Source: a virus
Strand: one strand, 5' to 3'
IMG/VR virus record: IMGVR_UViG_3300046692_000116
Coordinates: 1-24,391 of that record
DNA length: 24,391 nt
In this document: piece by piece, positions 1 through 6,045 of the stretch
Position numbering within the stretch: position 1 is the stretch's first letter
Layout: each line of letters opens with the position of its first letter
Notes under the pieces: model-generated
What the model saw: the letters and a program-made list of their open reading frames with translations, nothing else
What the model was told of the DNA's origin: nothing
Databases searched by the model: none
Translations under genes and position numbers: made by a program

Positions 1-65
1 CTTTCATCGACGTTTCAACGCTTATTTTCAATTAAATCATCGATTTATTGATTTATTTTCACGTA

Positions 66-437
66 TCACATCAATTCAATCGGGTATCCATCGACGCCGT
101 AGGTCACGACCTTGTGGCCGTGGTCTATCATCTGCTTAGCGCTGTCATGGTGGTGTTTGCATAGCGACTGCAGGTTTGAAGGATCGAAGAATAGATCCAT
201 GTCGCCGTTGTGCTTGCGGATATGGTCGACGACCGTTGCGGCCGTGACTTCCTCGGTGATGAGGCAGAACCTGCACAGCGGCTCAATGCTCAACTGCGCA
301 TCACGCATGGTGCGCCATCGCTTGCCATTATAAAGGCGCCTATAGAGGCGCGCATCGGCACTGCGGTAGTCTGAACTGGTTGCGGGAGCTGGACTTGAAC
401 CAGCGACCTTCAGCTTATGAGGCTGACGAGCTACCAT
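66..437 (-). CDS. HNH endonuclease, start uncertain
   Basis: The C-terminal 90 residues form an HNH nuclease domain: a PLCRFC cysteine pair, VVDH (first His), a central NLQSLC (Asn) and CKHHHD (last His plus metal ligands). The order and spacing match the short phage HNH proteins that usually sit beside terminase genes and assist packaging-site cleavage, which suggests the packaging module lies just left of the window. The domain normally includes the preceding segment ARLYRRLYNGKRWR, so the internal ATG at 308 is probably too late. However, no ATG, GTG or TTG lies in frame between that segment and the end of the tRNA-Met gene. The only upstream ATG (437) is inside the tRNA. Either translation starts in the tRNA precursor, a non-canonical start is used, or the gene lost its start. 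The domain call is firm; the 5' end is not. Confidence 0.75.
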   Translation of the reverse strand: MVARQPHKLKVAGSSPAPATSSDYRSADARLYRRLYNGKRWRTMRDAQLSIEPLCRFCLITEEVTAATVVDHIRKHNGDMDLFFDPSNLQSLCKHHHDSAKQMIDHGHKVVTYGVDGYPIELM

Positions 438-453
438 GCTGCTCTATCCCGCA
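377..453 (-). tRNA. tRNA-Met or tRNA-Ile2 (anticodon CAU)
   Basis: A full cloverleaf can be folded on the minus strand: acceptor UGCGGGA/UCCCGCA, D-stem GAGC/GCUC, anticodon stem UCAGC/GCUGA with loop CUCAUAA, T-stem GCUGG/CCAGC with loop UUCAAGU, then discriminator A and an encoded CCA. It lacks the three G-C anticodon-stem pairs of initiator tRNA, so it is an elongator Met or a lysidine-modified Ile tRNA. Confidence 0.95.
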
Positions 454-456
454 AAT

Positions 457-534
457 TGGTCTGTGTGGTTGGATTTGAACCAACGACTCCCGCAGTCCAA
501 GTGCGGTACTCTGGCCAGGCTGAGCTACACACAG
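457..534 (-). tRNA. tRNA-Pro (anticodon UGG)
   Basis: Acceptor CUGUGUG/CACACAG, anticodon stem CCGCA/UGCGG with loop CUUGGAC (anticodon UGG), T-stem GUUGG/CCAAC and encoded ACCA. It reads CCA and, by wobble, other Pro codons. It is separated from the previous tRNA gene by 3 bases, so the two are very likely processed from one transcript. Confidence 0.95.
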
Positions 535-538
535 GTAT

Positions 539-614
539 TGGAGCCGACAGCAGGAATCGAACCCGCGACATCCGAATTACAAAGACGGCGCTCTTCCTTC
601 TGAGCTATGTCGGC
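539..614 (-). tRNA. tRNA-Thr (anticodon UGU), weak anticodon stem
   Basis: Acceptor GCCGACA/UGUCGGC, D-stem GCUC/GAGC, T-stem GCGGG/CCUGC with loop UUCGAUU, discriminator U and encoded CCA. The anticodon loop UUUGUAA gives UGU (Thr, ACA). The anticodon stem CCGUC/UUCGG pairs only at the three outer positions; the two pairs next to the loop are U-U and C-U mismatches, which is unusual for a functional tRNA. Confidence 0.88.
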
Positions 615-619
615 TGAAT

Positions 620-705
620 TGGCGGAAGGCTGAGGAGTCGAACCCCTGACCTTGCGGTCCCCTCGGTTTTCAAGACCGATTGCCAGCCACTCAGCGGCGC
701 CTTCC
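620..705 (-). tRNA. tRNA-Ser (anticodon UGA)
   Basis: Acceptor GGAAGGC/GCCUUCC, anticodon stem UCGGU/ACCGA with loop CUUGAAA (anticodon UGA), the long variable arm expected of a class II Ser tRNA, a T-arm with UUCGACU loop, discriminator G and encoded CCA. It reads UCA. Confidence 0.95.
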
Positions 706-708
706 AAA

Positions 709-794
709 TGGCGGATAGTGATGGGGTCGAACCATCGGAACCTTTCGGTTCTACAGTTTAGCAAACTGCTGCATTGCCACTCTGCCAACTATCC
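709..794 (-). tRNA. tRNA-Ser (anticodon GCU)
   Basis: Acceptor GGAUAGU/ACUAUCC, anticodon arm CAGU/ACUG with loop UUGCUAA (anticodon GCU), a long variable arm with GAACC/GGUUC pairing, T-loop UUCGACC, discriminator G and encoded CCA. It reads AGC/AGU. It is the first tRNA of the five-gene array in the direction of transcription. Confidence 0.95.
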
Positions 795-796
795 AT

Positions 797-852
797 AAAA
801 CCAAAAGCGGCGAGGAGGCACCCGGTTTATCTTCCGGACCTCAACTCGCCGC
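797..852 (-). terminator. Strong compound hairpin with U-tract
   Basis: On the minus strand, GCGGCGAG (852-845) pairs with CTCGCCGC (814-807). Inside that, GAGG pairs with CCTC and CCGG with CCGG around an A-rich loop. The hairpin is followed directly by TTTTGGTTTT. This has the form of an intrinsic terminator and lies 3 bases before the first tRNA gene, so it would end any transcript arriving from the gene-free region upstream. Confidence 0.65.
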
Positions 853-1380
853 ACGATCGCCAGTCGCCGGAGGAGGCAGCGCCAGGCAATGGGGAATGAT
901 GTGGTGGACAAGCAAGGTGGCAACGATTACCAACTAAATGCTGGCATGGCATCGACTTACGTCTTGGAGTATCCACCATTGACGGCGCAACCCGTCACTA
1001 CAACGTGCTTTTCTAGATGCGGAGCTACACGCATAACCGCTTTAGTATCGTGGTGCGCATAAAGGCCGCAGCCAACATGCTTCGATCCTTTCGATCTCCT
1101 GCCACATAATGGTCAGTCAAACGATCGCCTGCCCCATACCATGGACCCCTGAGCAGGTAGGCGGTGCGTTTATAGTCCGCCGACACACCACGAATAAGTT
1201 TGATGTGGGCATATCGCCGATCGGCAGCAGTTCGCGCTACAGCCGCAACACATCAAATAGTTACCCGCTCGTTCAGCGGCTGCACCGAATGCAGCATGAC
1301 GGCGGGGCGGTCGCAACCGCAACTCTTTGCGGGATGTTTCCATCCCTCTCATAAGAGTACGCAGCAACGACGCACGATAA
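797..1380 (-). ncRNA. Candidate large structured noncoding RNA
   Basis: These 584 bases hold no convincing gene, yet the minus strand is packed with local and long-range helices: GGGATG/CATCCC closing a GAAA loop (1331-1346); GCAA/TTGC (1319-1330); GCTGCA/TGCAGC (1279-1295); CCGCT/AGCGG (1265-1279); a perfect 9-bp TTTGATGTG/CACATCAAA (1199-1257) enclosing the palindrome GCCGATCGGC; GGCGG/CCGCC (1160-1181); GACGG/CCGTC (981-996); and TGGTGGA/TCCACCA (902-978) enclosing a GAC/GTC stem with a GUAA loop. It ends in the terminator at 797-852. Two GNRA loops exist only in the minus-strand reading, the same strand as the adjacent tRNAs. GOLLD and ROOL RNAs are large ornate phage RNAs often found beside tRNA arrays; size and context fit, but I cannot align this sequence to either. 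The 5' end is not resolved. Confidence 0.5.
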
Positions 1381-2310
1381 TTAAGCCGCTCGTAAGTTTT
1401 TTCTATTCCTGATGGATGAAAGGATTTCGGCGATTCCTATAAGGGCACTCTTACCGGCCGCTATGGCCGAACCTTCATCATGGCCAAGCAACAGGCCAAT
1501 CGACTTGAGCGTGCCACGAGCCGCAACCTCCTCGATTACGACGGTTGCATTGCTTGTGGGTGCGTCTGGCTGATCCCACATCAGGGCTCCGCTAGATGAG
1601 TTTCCGGATGGGTTAGACACACCACCAAGAAAGATCGCGCCATCAGCAACGACCGTTGGGCACAGCGTCACACCATAGGGCAACTGGCTGGCCTTGACGC
1701 CGCCGTCGACGCCTAGAAAGCTAAGTACGGCTCTTGCCGCCTCCACACCCGGCAATGGGTCGTACATGGACGCAAGTACTGGCTGGCCAGATAGTGGCCG
1801 GTGATAGTGTTCAGCAGCCATGGGTGACGGCGTGGTAGCTTTTGTGGCAAGGTAGAAGAGCGGCGAGCGCGTCTTGTTCTCTTTGCTTTCCGTGCTGCGT
1901 GGTCTGTCTGTCGGCTTGAGCTTCTTGCCCTTCCTGGTCATTCCCCACTCGATGAGGCGTCCGCTGAGGAAACGCAATGCGCCAATCGATACACGGCGCT
2001 CTGTTTCGTAGATTGGTGAAAGCTGATTTCCATCCTCATCATGCGAAGCCTTCATCAGCTCGCCGATGGTGGGGCGGATTTCCTGCCGTGTTGGCTCGAC
2101 ATCGACAAACCAATCAGTGGAGCGCCGTGGCAGCGCGTCGGCGAACGCTTGCGCTAGGTCTGGATGATTGTCCCACAGCCAGCGCAGGGCCGGCAGCGTG
2201 CCACGGTAATGCGGCTCGCGTGGCTTGCGCTGTGGAATGTTATCGTTGGCGGCGACTGGCCGCTGTTTGATGGCGACTAGTTGCTCGGCAATCGACCCGT
2301 GTCTGGCCAT
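1381..2310 (-). CDS. Hypothetical protein, 309 aa
   Basis: I do not recognise a family. I place the start at the ATG at 2310 because it overlaps the upstream stop as TGATG and has GGAG about 11 bases upstream; a longer reading to 2367 would run 57 bases back into the neighbour. The protein is soluble-looking, has an early PVAANDN motif (see the NDN finding), a basic segment (KGKKLKPTDR) near residue 150, and a Gly/Ser-rich C-terminal half with no membrane segments. It is the last protein gene before the gene-free region and tRNAs, and it is translationally coupled to the 2310-2645 gene. Confidence 0.75.
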   Translation of the reverse strand: MARHGSIAEQLVAIKQRPVAANDNIPQRKPREPHYRGTLPALRWLWDNHPDLAQAFADALPRRSTDWFVDVEPTRQEIRPTIGELMKASHDEDGNQLSPIYETERRVSIGALRFLSGRLIEWGMTRKGKKLKPTDRPRSTESKENKTRSPLFYLATKATTPSPMAAEHYHRPLSGQPVLASMYDPLPGVEAARAVLSFLGVDGGVKASQLPYGVTLCPTVVADGAIFLGGVSNPSGNSSSGALMWDQPDAPTSNATVVIEEVAARGTLKSIGLLLGHDEGSAIAAGKSALIGIAEILSSIRNRKNLRAA

Positions 2311-2645
2311 CAGATACCAAGCTCCGCTTTTCGACGACGAATTAACGCCTCTTCTTTTTTGATCCACTCAAGCGCCGCTTGCCGTTCAGTTCGTTCCCGC
2401 ACCTCGGCCTCTTCATGAGTCTCCATGCGGCTATACGTGATGCCGACACGGTCGTAAGTTTCCCCGTGCTCCCAATACGGAGAGAAATCCACCTCTGCGG
2501 ATGCTCGATACTCACTTGGGATTTCCATCAGCGCTTCCTGAAGGATGGCGATTGCTTCGGTAAGATTGCGTGGTGGGCTACTCACGGAGTGATAATCGTA
2601 TCCGTAGGTTCTTAGGGTAACCGTCTTCTCAACCGGCGTTGCCAT
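2310..2645 (-). CDS. Hypothetical protein, 111 aa
   Basis: No family recognised. The N-terminal two thirds are mixed (a TLRTYGYDYHS segment, then an acidic region). The C-terminal 40 residues are highly charged and likely form one long helix (EEAEVRERTERQAALEWIKK). The gene is first in its transcription unit: a consensus-like promoter overlapping a 16-bp operator lies 40-65 bases upstream, and its leader carries CACCAC followed by GAGGAGA before the ATG. The downstream gene starts on its stop codon (TGATG). Confidence 0.8.
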   Translation of the reverse strand: MATPVEKTVTLRTYGYDYHSVSSPPRNLTEAIAILQEALMEIPSEYRASAEVDFSPYWEHGETYDRVGITYSRMETHEEAEVRERTERQAALEWIKKEEALIRRRKAELGI

Positions 2646-2683
2646 AACATCTCCTCGTGTGTGGTGGTATTGCGGTGATGCTA

Positions 2684-2712
2684 AACTTATGCTATTTTGA
2701 CAAATTTGTCAA
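2684..2712 (-). promoter_or_regulatory. Leftward promoter with operator palindrome (copy 3)
   Basis: The perfect palindrome TTGACAAATTTGTCAA occupies 2697-2712. Read leftward, its first six bases are a consensus -35 (TTGACA), followed after 17 bases by TAAGTT as the -10. The same geometry is seen at 10635-10663 and 20956-20984. The palindrome lies inside the 3' end of the 2687-3244 coding region, so it also encodes residues near that protein's C-terminus. Confidence 0.75.
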
Positions 2713-3244
2713 GATTGTCGTTGGCGGCCGCAGCAAGCCAACCGCGGACTAGTGCGACAGTACGCGCTGCGGCTTCCGCCTCGGTGCACACGCGCAACGT
2801 GACGACAGGATGCCCCAGCGCTGCCAACAAGGGGTGGCGCACCTTCTGGCTATCCGTAAGCACACCTTCTGCGTTCTTGTACTCGATGAGGCGCAACTCT
2901 CCGCCAGGCAGATAGACGCGAAGATCTGGGTCGCCTGCCGCAATGCCGGTTGCCTTGGCTTTCATGCTCTCGTTGCGACTACGGCGACCTGCGTTCATGT
3001 CGCCGGCAATGGTGAATGACTTGCGGCCAATCTTGTCGTGGTCAGCTACGGCTTCAGCGTTGGCCGCATATTCCGGCATGGCGCGAAGAGCGCGCACCGC
3101 CGACGCCTGGAGCACCCATTCTTCGACGGGGGCGCTGGTTACCTTGACGCTCGTGCCGCCGGCCGATATCGTCGTTACGATCCTGACGCGCTTGCCTGCG
3201 ATGCGAGTCGTTTGGGTGGTGGTTTTTGCTTTGGACTTTTTCAT
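2687..3244 (-). CDS. VRR-NUC-type nuclease
   Basis: The 185-residue protein carries the VRR-NUC signature of the PD-(D/E)XK superfamily in its second half: GDPDLRVYL (catalytic Asp), LRLIEYKNAEG (the E-x-K pair), then LTDSQK and a following LLAALGHPVVTLRV strand. Members act as structure-specific or Holliday-junction-type nucleases and are common in phage replication modules. The N-terminal 80 residues are basic and low in recognisable motifs. I chose the ATG at 3244 because it is preceded by GGAGG at good spacing; the longer reading adds 11 residues without a ribosome site. The tail reads AAAANDN then a Lys-rich end encoded by the operator palindrome. It follows the iteron array and the Prim-Pol gene, which fits a role in processing replication intermediates. 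Confidence 0.8.
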   Translation of the reverse strand: MKKSKAKTTTQTTRIAGKRVRIVTTISAGGTSVKVTSAPVEEWVLQASAVRALRAMPEYAANAEAVADHDKIGRKSFTIAGDMNAGRRSRNESMKAKATGIAAGDPDLRVYLPGGELRLIEYKNAEGVLTDSQKVRHPLLAALGHPVVTLRVCTEAEAAARTVALVRGWLAAAANDNLDKFVKIA

Positions 3245-3264
3245 TTCAAAATCCCTCCAAGCAC

Positions 3265-3408
3265 CCATACAAACCATACACCCTAAAGGGTGTGTATGGA
3301 ATGTATGGCTAGATGCTCACTGATTTGTATGGTTTGTATGGCTGTCTGTATGGTTTGTATGGATGCCATACATTCCATACATGTATGGATTTTGTCTGGT
3401 TTGTATGG
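3265..3408. repeat. Iteron-like array of TGTATGG, candidate replication origin
   Basis: Twelve copies of the heptamer TGTATGG or its complement CCATACA lie in 144 bases. They start at 3265, 3274, 3293, 3302, 3326, 3335, 3347, 3356, 3366, 3375, 3382 and 3402. Most occur as pairs spaced exactly 9 bases apart, and both orientations occur. Near one end is the dyad ACACCC/GGGTGT around TAAA (3278-3294). The array lies directly after the Prim-Pol/helicase gene in an otherwise tightly packed operon. Clustered short direct repeats beside a replication initiator are typical of iteron origins; multiple binding sites for a regulator are the alternative. Confidence 0.65.
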
Positions 3409-3409
3409 C

Positions 3410-5548
3410 CTATAGCGGCCACACCAAATTGCCATTTTCGGCCACAAGTTCACGCTTTATGAGGGCCTTTTTTATCCGCATGAAGTTGGTCTGTTTCGTC
3501 CCCTGCGGCGTGCCTGGCTTCGTCAAATCGTAACGATCATAGACAGCTTCACGCCAGTCATTTTCTCGTACGACCATGATGTCGTCTGGGTATCTTGGCC
3601 CCGGTGGGCTATCCACACCGACGGTATGCTGCAACTCGCGAAGGATCTCCAGCGCCTCGGCTTCCTTCTTCCCTGCCTTGGCAACCAGATGCTCGCCGGC
3701 CGTTGGTTCTGCCGCGACGACCACGGGCGCCGTGGTGGGCTCTCCGTCCTCATCTACACCGATCTGTACCGACTTCATGGTGAAGGCTAGCACGTCGCCT
3801 TCCTCGCCATCGTTGGTGCCATCGCAGACAAGCCTATGCCTGCCGCCATCTTTTTTGACCATGAAGGACGCGTCCACAGCACCATCTAGATCGATAGCGC
3901 CCTTCCCTCGCTCGCCGCTCCACGAGCTGTGGTGGATCGCTGTGACGTGCGCTTTTGTCTCGGTAAGAATGTGGTCGCACGACCTGACAAACTTCACCAT
4001 GTCCTTGGATGCGTTCTGGTCGCCAGCACCGAAGACGCGCGTCAGTGTGTCGACGATCACCCAGACACATTTGTGGCCGGTGATGGTCTCTGCGTCCCTG
4101 ATGATCTTGATGACCTCTTCTGCGTCCTTTTGGTCGCGGGTGAAGTCAAGCATACCGCCCATGACAAGCAACGGCACGTCTTTGACGCCATGGTGCTTTC
4201 GGAACGCCATCATGCGTCGCTCAGTGAGCTTCTTACGCTCCGCCGCGACATAGACCACCAAGCCCTGCTGAACCTTGATACCGTGCCAATCCATGCCTGC
4301 TGCTATGTGGCACGCCAGATCGGTAGCAACGACGCTCTTGCCGGTTCCTGGCAGCCCTGAGATGGTGGTGAACTCACCAACACCTAGCCATCCTTTGAGG
4401 ATCGTCTCTTTGGGCTTTCCTTCCTCGATCTCATCGAACCACGTCAGATCGAATCGTTCACGCTTTTTTGGCGTGGTGGTCTCGGTGGCTGGTTGGGCTG
4501 CAGGTTGGGCTGCAGGTTGGGCAGATGCAGCCGCCTCCTTGGCCTTGGCGCGCTCTACGAATGCCGCTACGTCGGCGGGGTCTGAACCGTTGTCGTTGTC
4601 GTGCGACCGATCTGGTATTTGCCGCGGAGAATTGGCCGTCTTGTCCAGGCCTCGTTTAATCTTGTCAACGCACTTGCGCTCACCATCGGTGGCAATGAGT
4701 CCATTTGCGCTTGCCGCATCGATAAGACCAGCCTCAGCCTCGCTTCGACTTAGGTGGCCAGCGGCCACGAGCTCGCCTATGGAACACGCGCTGGCGAATA
4801 GTTGCTGGCCACGCTGGCCTTTTGGCGCTGTCGATAGCTTGGTGAGTTCCATGTCCATGGCTTTGGCCGCATAGCGTGCTGCACCTGTGTCTTCTGGCTG
4901 GTATGTGTATTCTCTCGGTTTGGATTCGGCGATAGGTGCCGACTTAGTGATGACCATATCAATAAGCCATGCTGGCGCATCTGCGAATTCGGGCATACCG
5001 TCGTCATCGTGGTTGATCCACTCATATCGTCGGCCGTCCGCCATGACGCTGCCAGGACCGACGATATAGCCGCCGTCCCCTCGAGTATCGACGCCAGGCG
5101 CGATAGCAGCACGATTGCGCACGCCGTCAACATGCTTGAACATGATGTGTGTGCCGCCGTTTGCCGTGGTGGCTCTGGCTGTTGGCGGCAATGGGCCATG
5201 CCTGGCTTCCATCTCGGCAAGCCATTTGTGGCCGTCACGATCGCCATGGCGATCTAAGTCAAGAACCCACACGCCTAGCGGGCTGCCTGTTGGCAAGCCT
5301 ATTAGCGCTGATGGATGGCGTTCGTTGAACCATATATCAATGATGCGGCTGGACCGCGTTGCATCATTTAGGCCAAATGAAGTATATGGAGCTTTTTCGA
5401 GGAACTCGATGATTTCGCCTGTGGCGTGGTCGATACCCTCGCTTGCTTGTTCACGGCAGGGGAAAACAGCAATGCCCGCAGCAATATAGCTACGGGCAAC
5501 GTCGAGAGGTGTGCGTGTGTTGGCGGGTAGTTTGAATGGTTGTGGCAT
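3410..5548 (-). CDS. Prim-Pol and RepA-like helicase fusion
   Basis: The 712-residue protein joins two replication enzymes. Residues about 15-200 match bifunctional primase-polymerase (Prim-Pol): a VLDLD catalytic Asp pair at 97 and 99, TANGGTH at 128-134 and a VDTRGDGGYIVGPGS stretch near 153. Residues about 385-600 are a RecA-fold ATPase of the AAA_25/RepA-helicase kind, with Walker A GLPGTGKS (398-405), Walker B VWVIVD (Asp 500), and a later AIHHSSW segment. An Ala/Gln/Pro linker with tandem repeats joins them, and a winged-helix-like C-terminus (residues 640-712) follows. It would prime and unwind phage DNA. The ATG at 5548 has GGGAGG just upstream. An iteron-like array begins two bases past the stop, so it may also be the origin-binding initiator. 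Confidence 0.9.
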   Translation of the reverse strand: MPQPFKLPANTRTPLDVARSYIAAGIAVFPCREQASEGIDHATGEIIEFLEKAPYTSFGLNDATRSSRIIDIWFNERHPSALIGLPTGSPLGVWVLDLDRHGDRDGHKWLAEMEARHGPLPPTARATTANGGTHIMFKHVDGVRNRAAIAPGVDTRGDGGYIVGPGSVMADGRRYEWINHDDDGMPEFADAPAWLIDMVITKSAPIAESKPREYTYQPEDTGAARYAAKAMDMELTKLSTAPKGQRGQQLFASACSIGELVAAGHLSRSEAEAGLIDAASANGLIATDGERKCVDKIKRGLDKTANSPRQIPDRSHDNDNGSDPADVAAFVERAKAKEAAASAQPAAQPAAQPATETTTPKKRERFDLTWFDEIEEGKPKETILKGWLGVGEFTTISGLPGTGKSVVATDLACHIAAGMDWHGIKVQQGLVVYVAAERKKLTERRMMAFRKHHGVKDVPLLVMGGMLDFTRDQKDAEEVIKIIRDAETITGHKCVWVIVDTLTRVFGAGDQNASKDMVKFVRSCDHILTETKAHVTAIHHSSWSGERGKGAIDLDGAVDASFMVKKDGGRHRLVCDGTNDGEEGDVLAFTMKSVQIGVDEDGEPTTAPVVVAAEPTAGEHLVAKAGKKEAEALEILRELQHTVGVDSPPGPRYPDDIMVVRENDWREAVYDRYDLTKPGTPQGTKQTNFMRIKKALIKRELVAENGNLVWPL
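4491..4522. repeat. 12-bp tandem repeat encoding the AQPA linker
   Basis: GGTTGGGCTGCA is repeated two and two-thirds times in a row. It encodes the flexible Ala-Gln-Pro linker between the primase and helicase halves of the 3410-5548 protein, so copy-number change would alter linker length in frame. Confidence 0.9.
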
Positions 5549-5569
5549 TAGTTCCTCCCAAAATAACGT

Positions 5570-5598
5570 TTGACAACTAGGTCATTATGTCCTAACTT
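5570..5598 (+). promoter_or_regulatory. Rightward promoter for the 5627-6045 island
   Basis: A consensus -35 TTGACA (5570-5575), a 17-base spacer and TAACTT (5593-5598) stand about 30 bases before the ATG at 5627. The -35 sits in TTTGACAA, similar to a half-site of the TTGACAAATTTGTCAA operator, so the same regulator might contact it weakly. Confidence 0.55.
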
Positions 5599-5626
5599 GA
5601 TCTCACCAACCAAGGAGACCACCACA

Positions 5627-5848
5627 ATGACTACTCCCGCTCTTGTCGCTGAAATGCTTGCTCGCCCGCTCACCCACAAGGTTGTAACGACGTGGTCTGA
5701 CGGGTCGACAAACGAATTGGCCGTGCGATCCTTGGCTCAGGCTAAAAATCATAAGATCACCATGTCTCACATGGCTGGCCGTGATCTCATTAGTCGCGAA
5801 ACTGGCGCAACGGTTAGGGTGACCTCCATAGAGATTGTTGCTCTTTGA
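5627..5848 (+). CDS. Hypothetical protein, 73 aa
   Basis: No family recognised. The start is set at the ATG at 5627, which follows AAGGAGACCACCAC, a rearranged form of the leader shared by other genes here; an upstream in-frame ATG at 5570 falls in the promoter. The protein is small and soluble-looking, with a TTWSDGSTNELAVRS segment. It is one of only two plus-strand genes inside the long leftward block and divergent from the Prim-Pol gene, so it probably has its own control. Confidence 0.7.
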   Translation: MTTPALVAEMLARPLTHKVVTTWSDGSTNELAVRSLAQAKNHKITMSHMAGRDLISRETGATVRVTSIEIVAL

Positions 5849-5850
5849 GT

Positions 5851-6045
5851 ATGACTCCCACCGAACTTGAGATGCGATGCCGCACATTGTTCGGCGCGAA
5901 CTGGCAAACGGCTTTCGCGCGCCACAGTGGAGTGGACGCGAGAACCGTTCGTAGATGGAAGGCTGGCACGACTGACGTGCCACCATGGGTTCCTGTGCTG
6001 CTTCACGCATGGGAGACGCTGCGGGCGCTTGGCAAGGACTGGTAG
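5851..6045 (+). CDS. Small HTH DNA-binding protein
   Basis: The 64-residue protein consists almost entirely of a helix-turn-helix: WQTAFARHSGVDARTVRRWKAGTTDVPPWV has the pattern of Cro/XRE-like phage and rhizobial regulators, with the recognition helix around RTVRRWK. The ATG at 5851 lies 2 bases after the upstream stop; a TTG at 5845 overlapping that stop is an alternative. The last 43 bases overlap, tail to tail, the end of the methyltransferase gene on the other strand. It probably regulates a nearby promoter, perhaps its own at 5570-5598. Confidence 0.7.
   Translation: MTPTELEMRCRTLFGANWQTAFARHSGVDARTVRRWKAGTTDVPPWVPVLLHAWETLRALGKDW

Noticed and set aside
377-794. A suppressor tRNA explaining read-through of the TAA at 10398
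   Set aside because: The five anticodons are CAU, UGG, UGU, UGA and GCU; none pairs with UAA.
902-978. tRNA-like fold with 7-bp ends TGGTGGA/TCCACCA
   Set aside because: The length is right, but there is no T-loop TTC sequence, no D-arm and no anticodon stem on either strand. It is better read as a helix of the larger structured region.
1109-1367. Reading frames of 81 aa (plus) and 65 aa (minus)
   Set aside because: They have no ribosome site, no recognisable composition and no coupling, and lie across the hairpins of the structured region.
3265-3408. CRISPR-like repeat
   Set aside because: The repeats are 7 bases, occur in both orientations and have no constant repeat-spacer period.
3576-4874. 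Long plus-strand frames (225 and 199 aa) opposite the Prim-Pol gene
   Set aside because: They are mirror frames of a well-supported gene in high-GC DNA, without motifs or ribosome sites.
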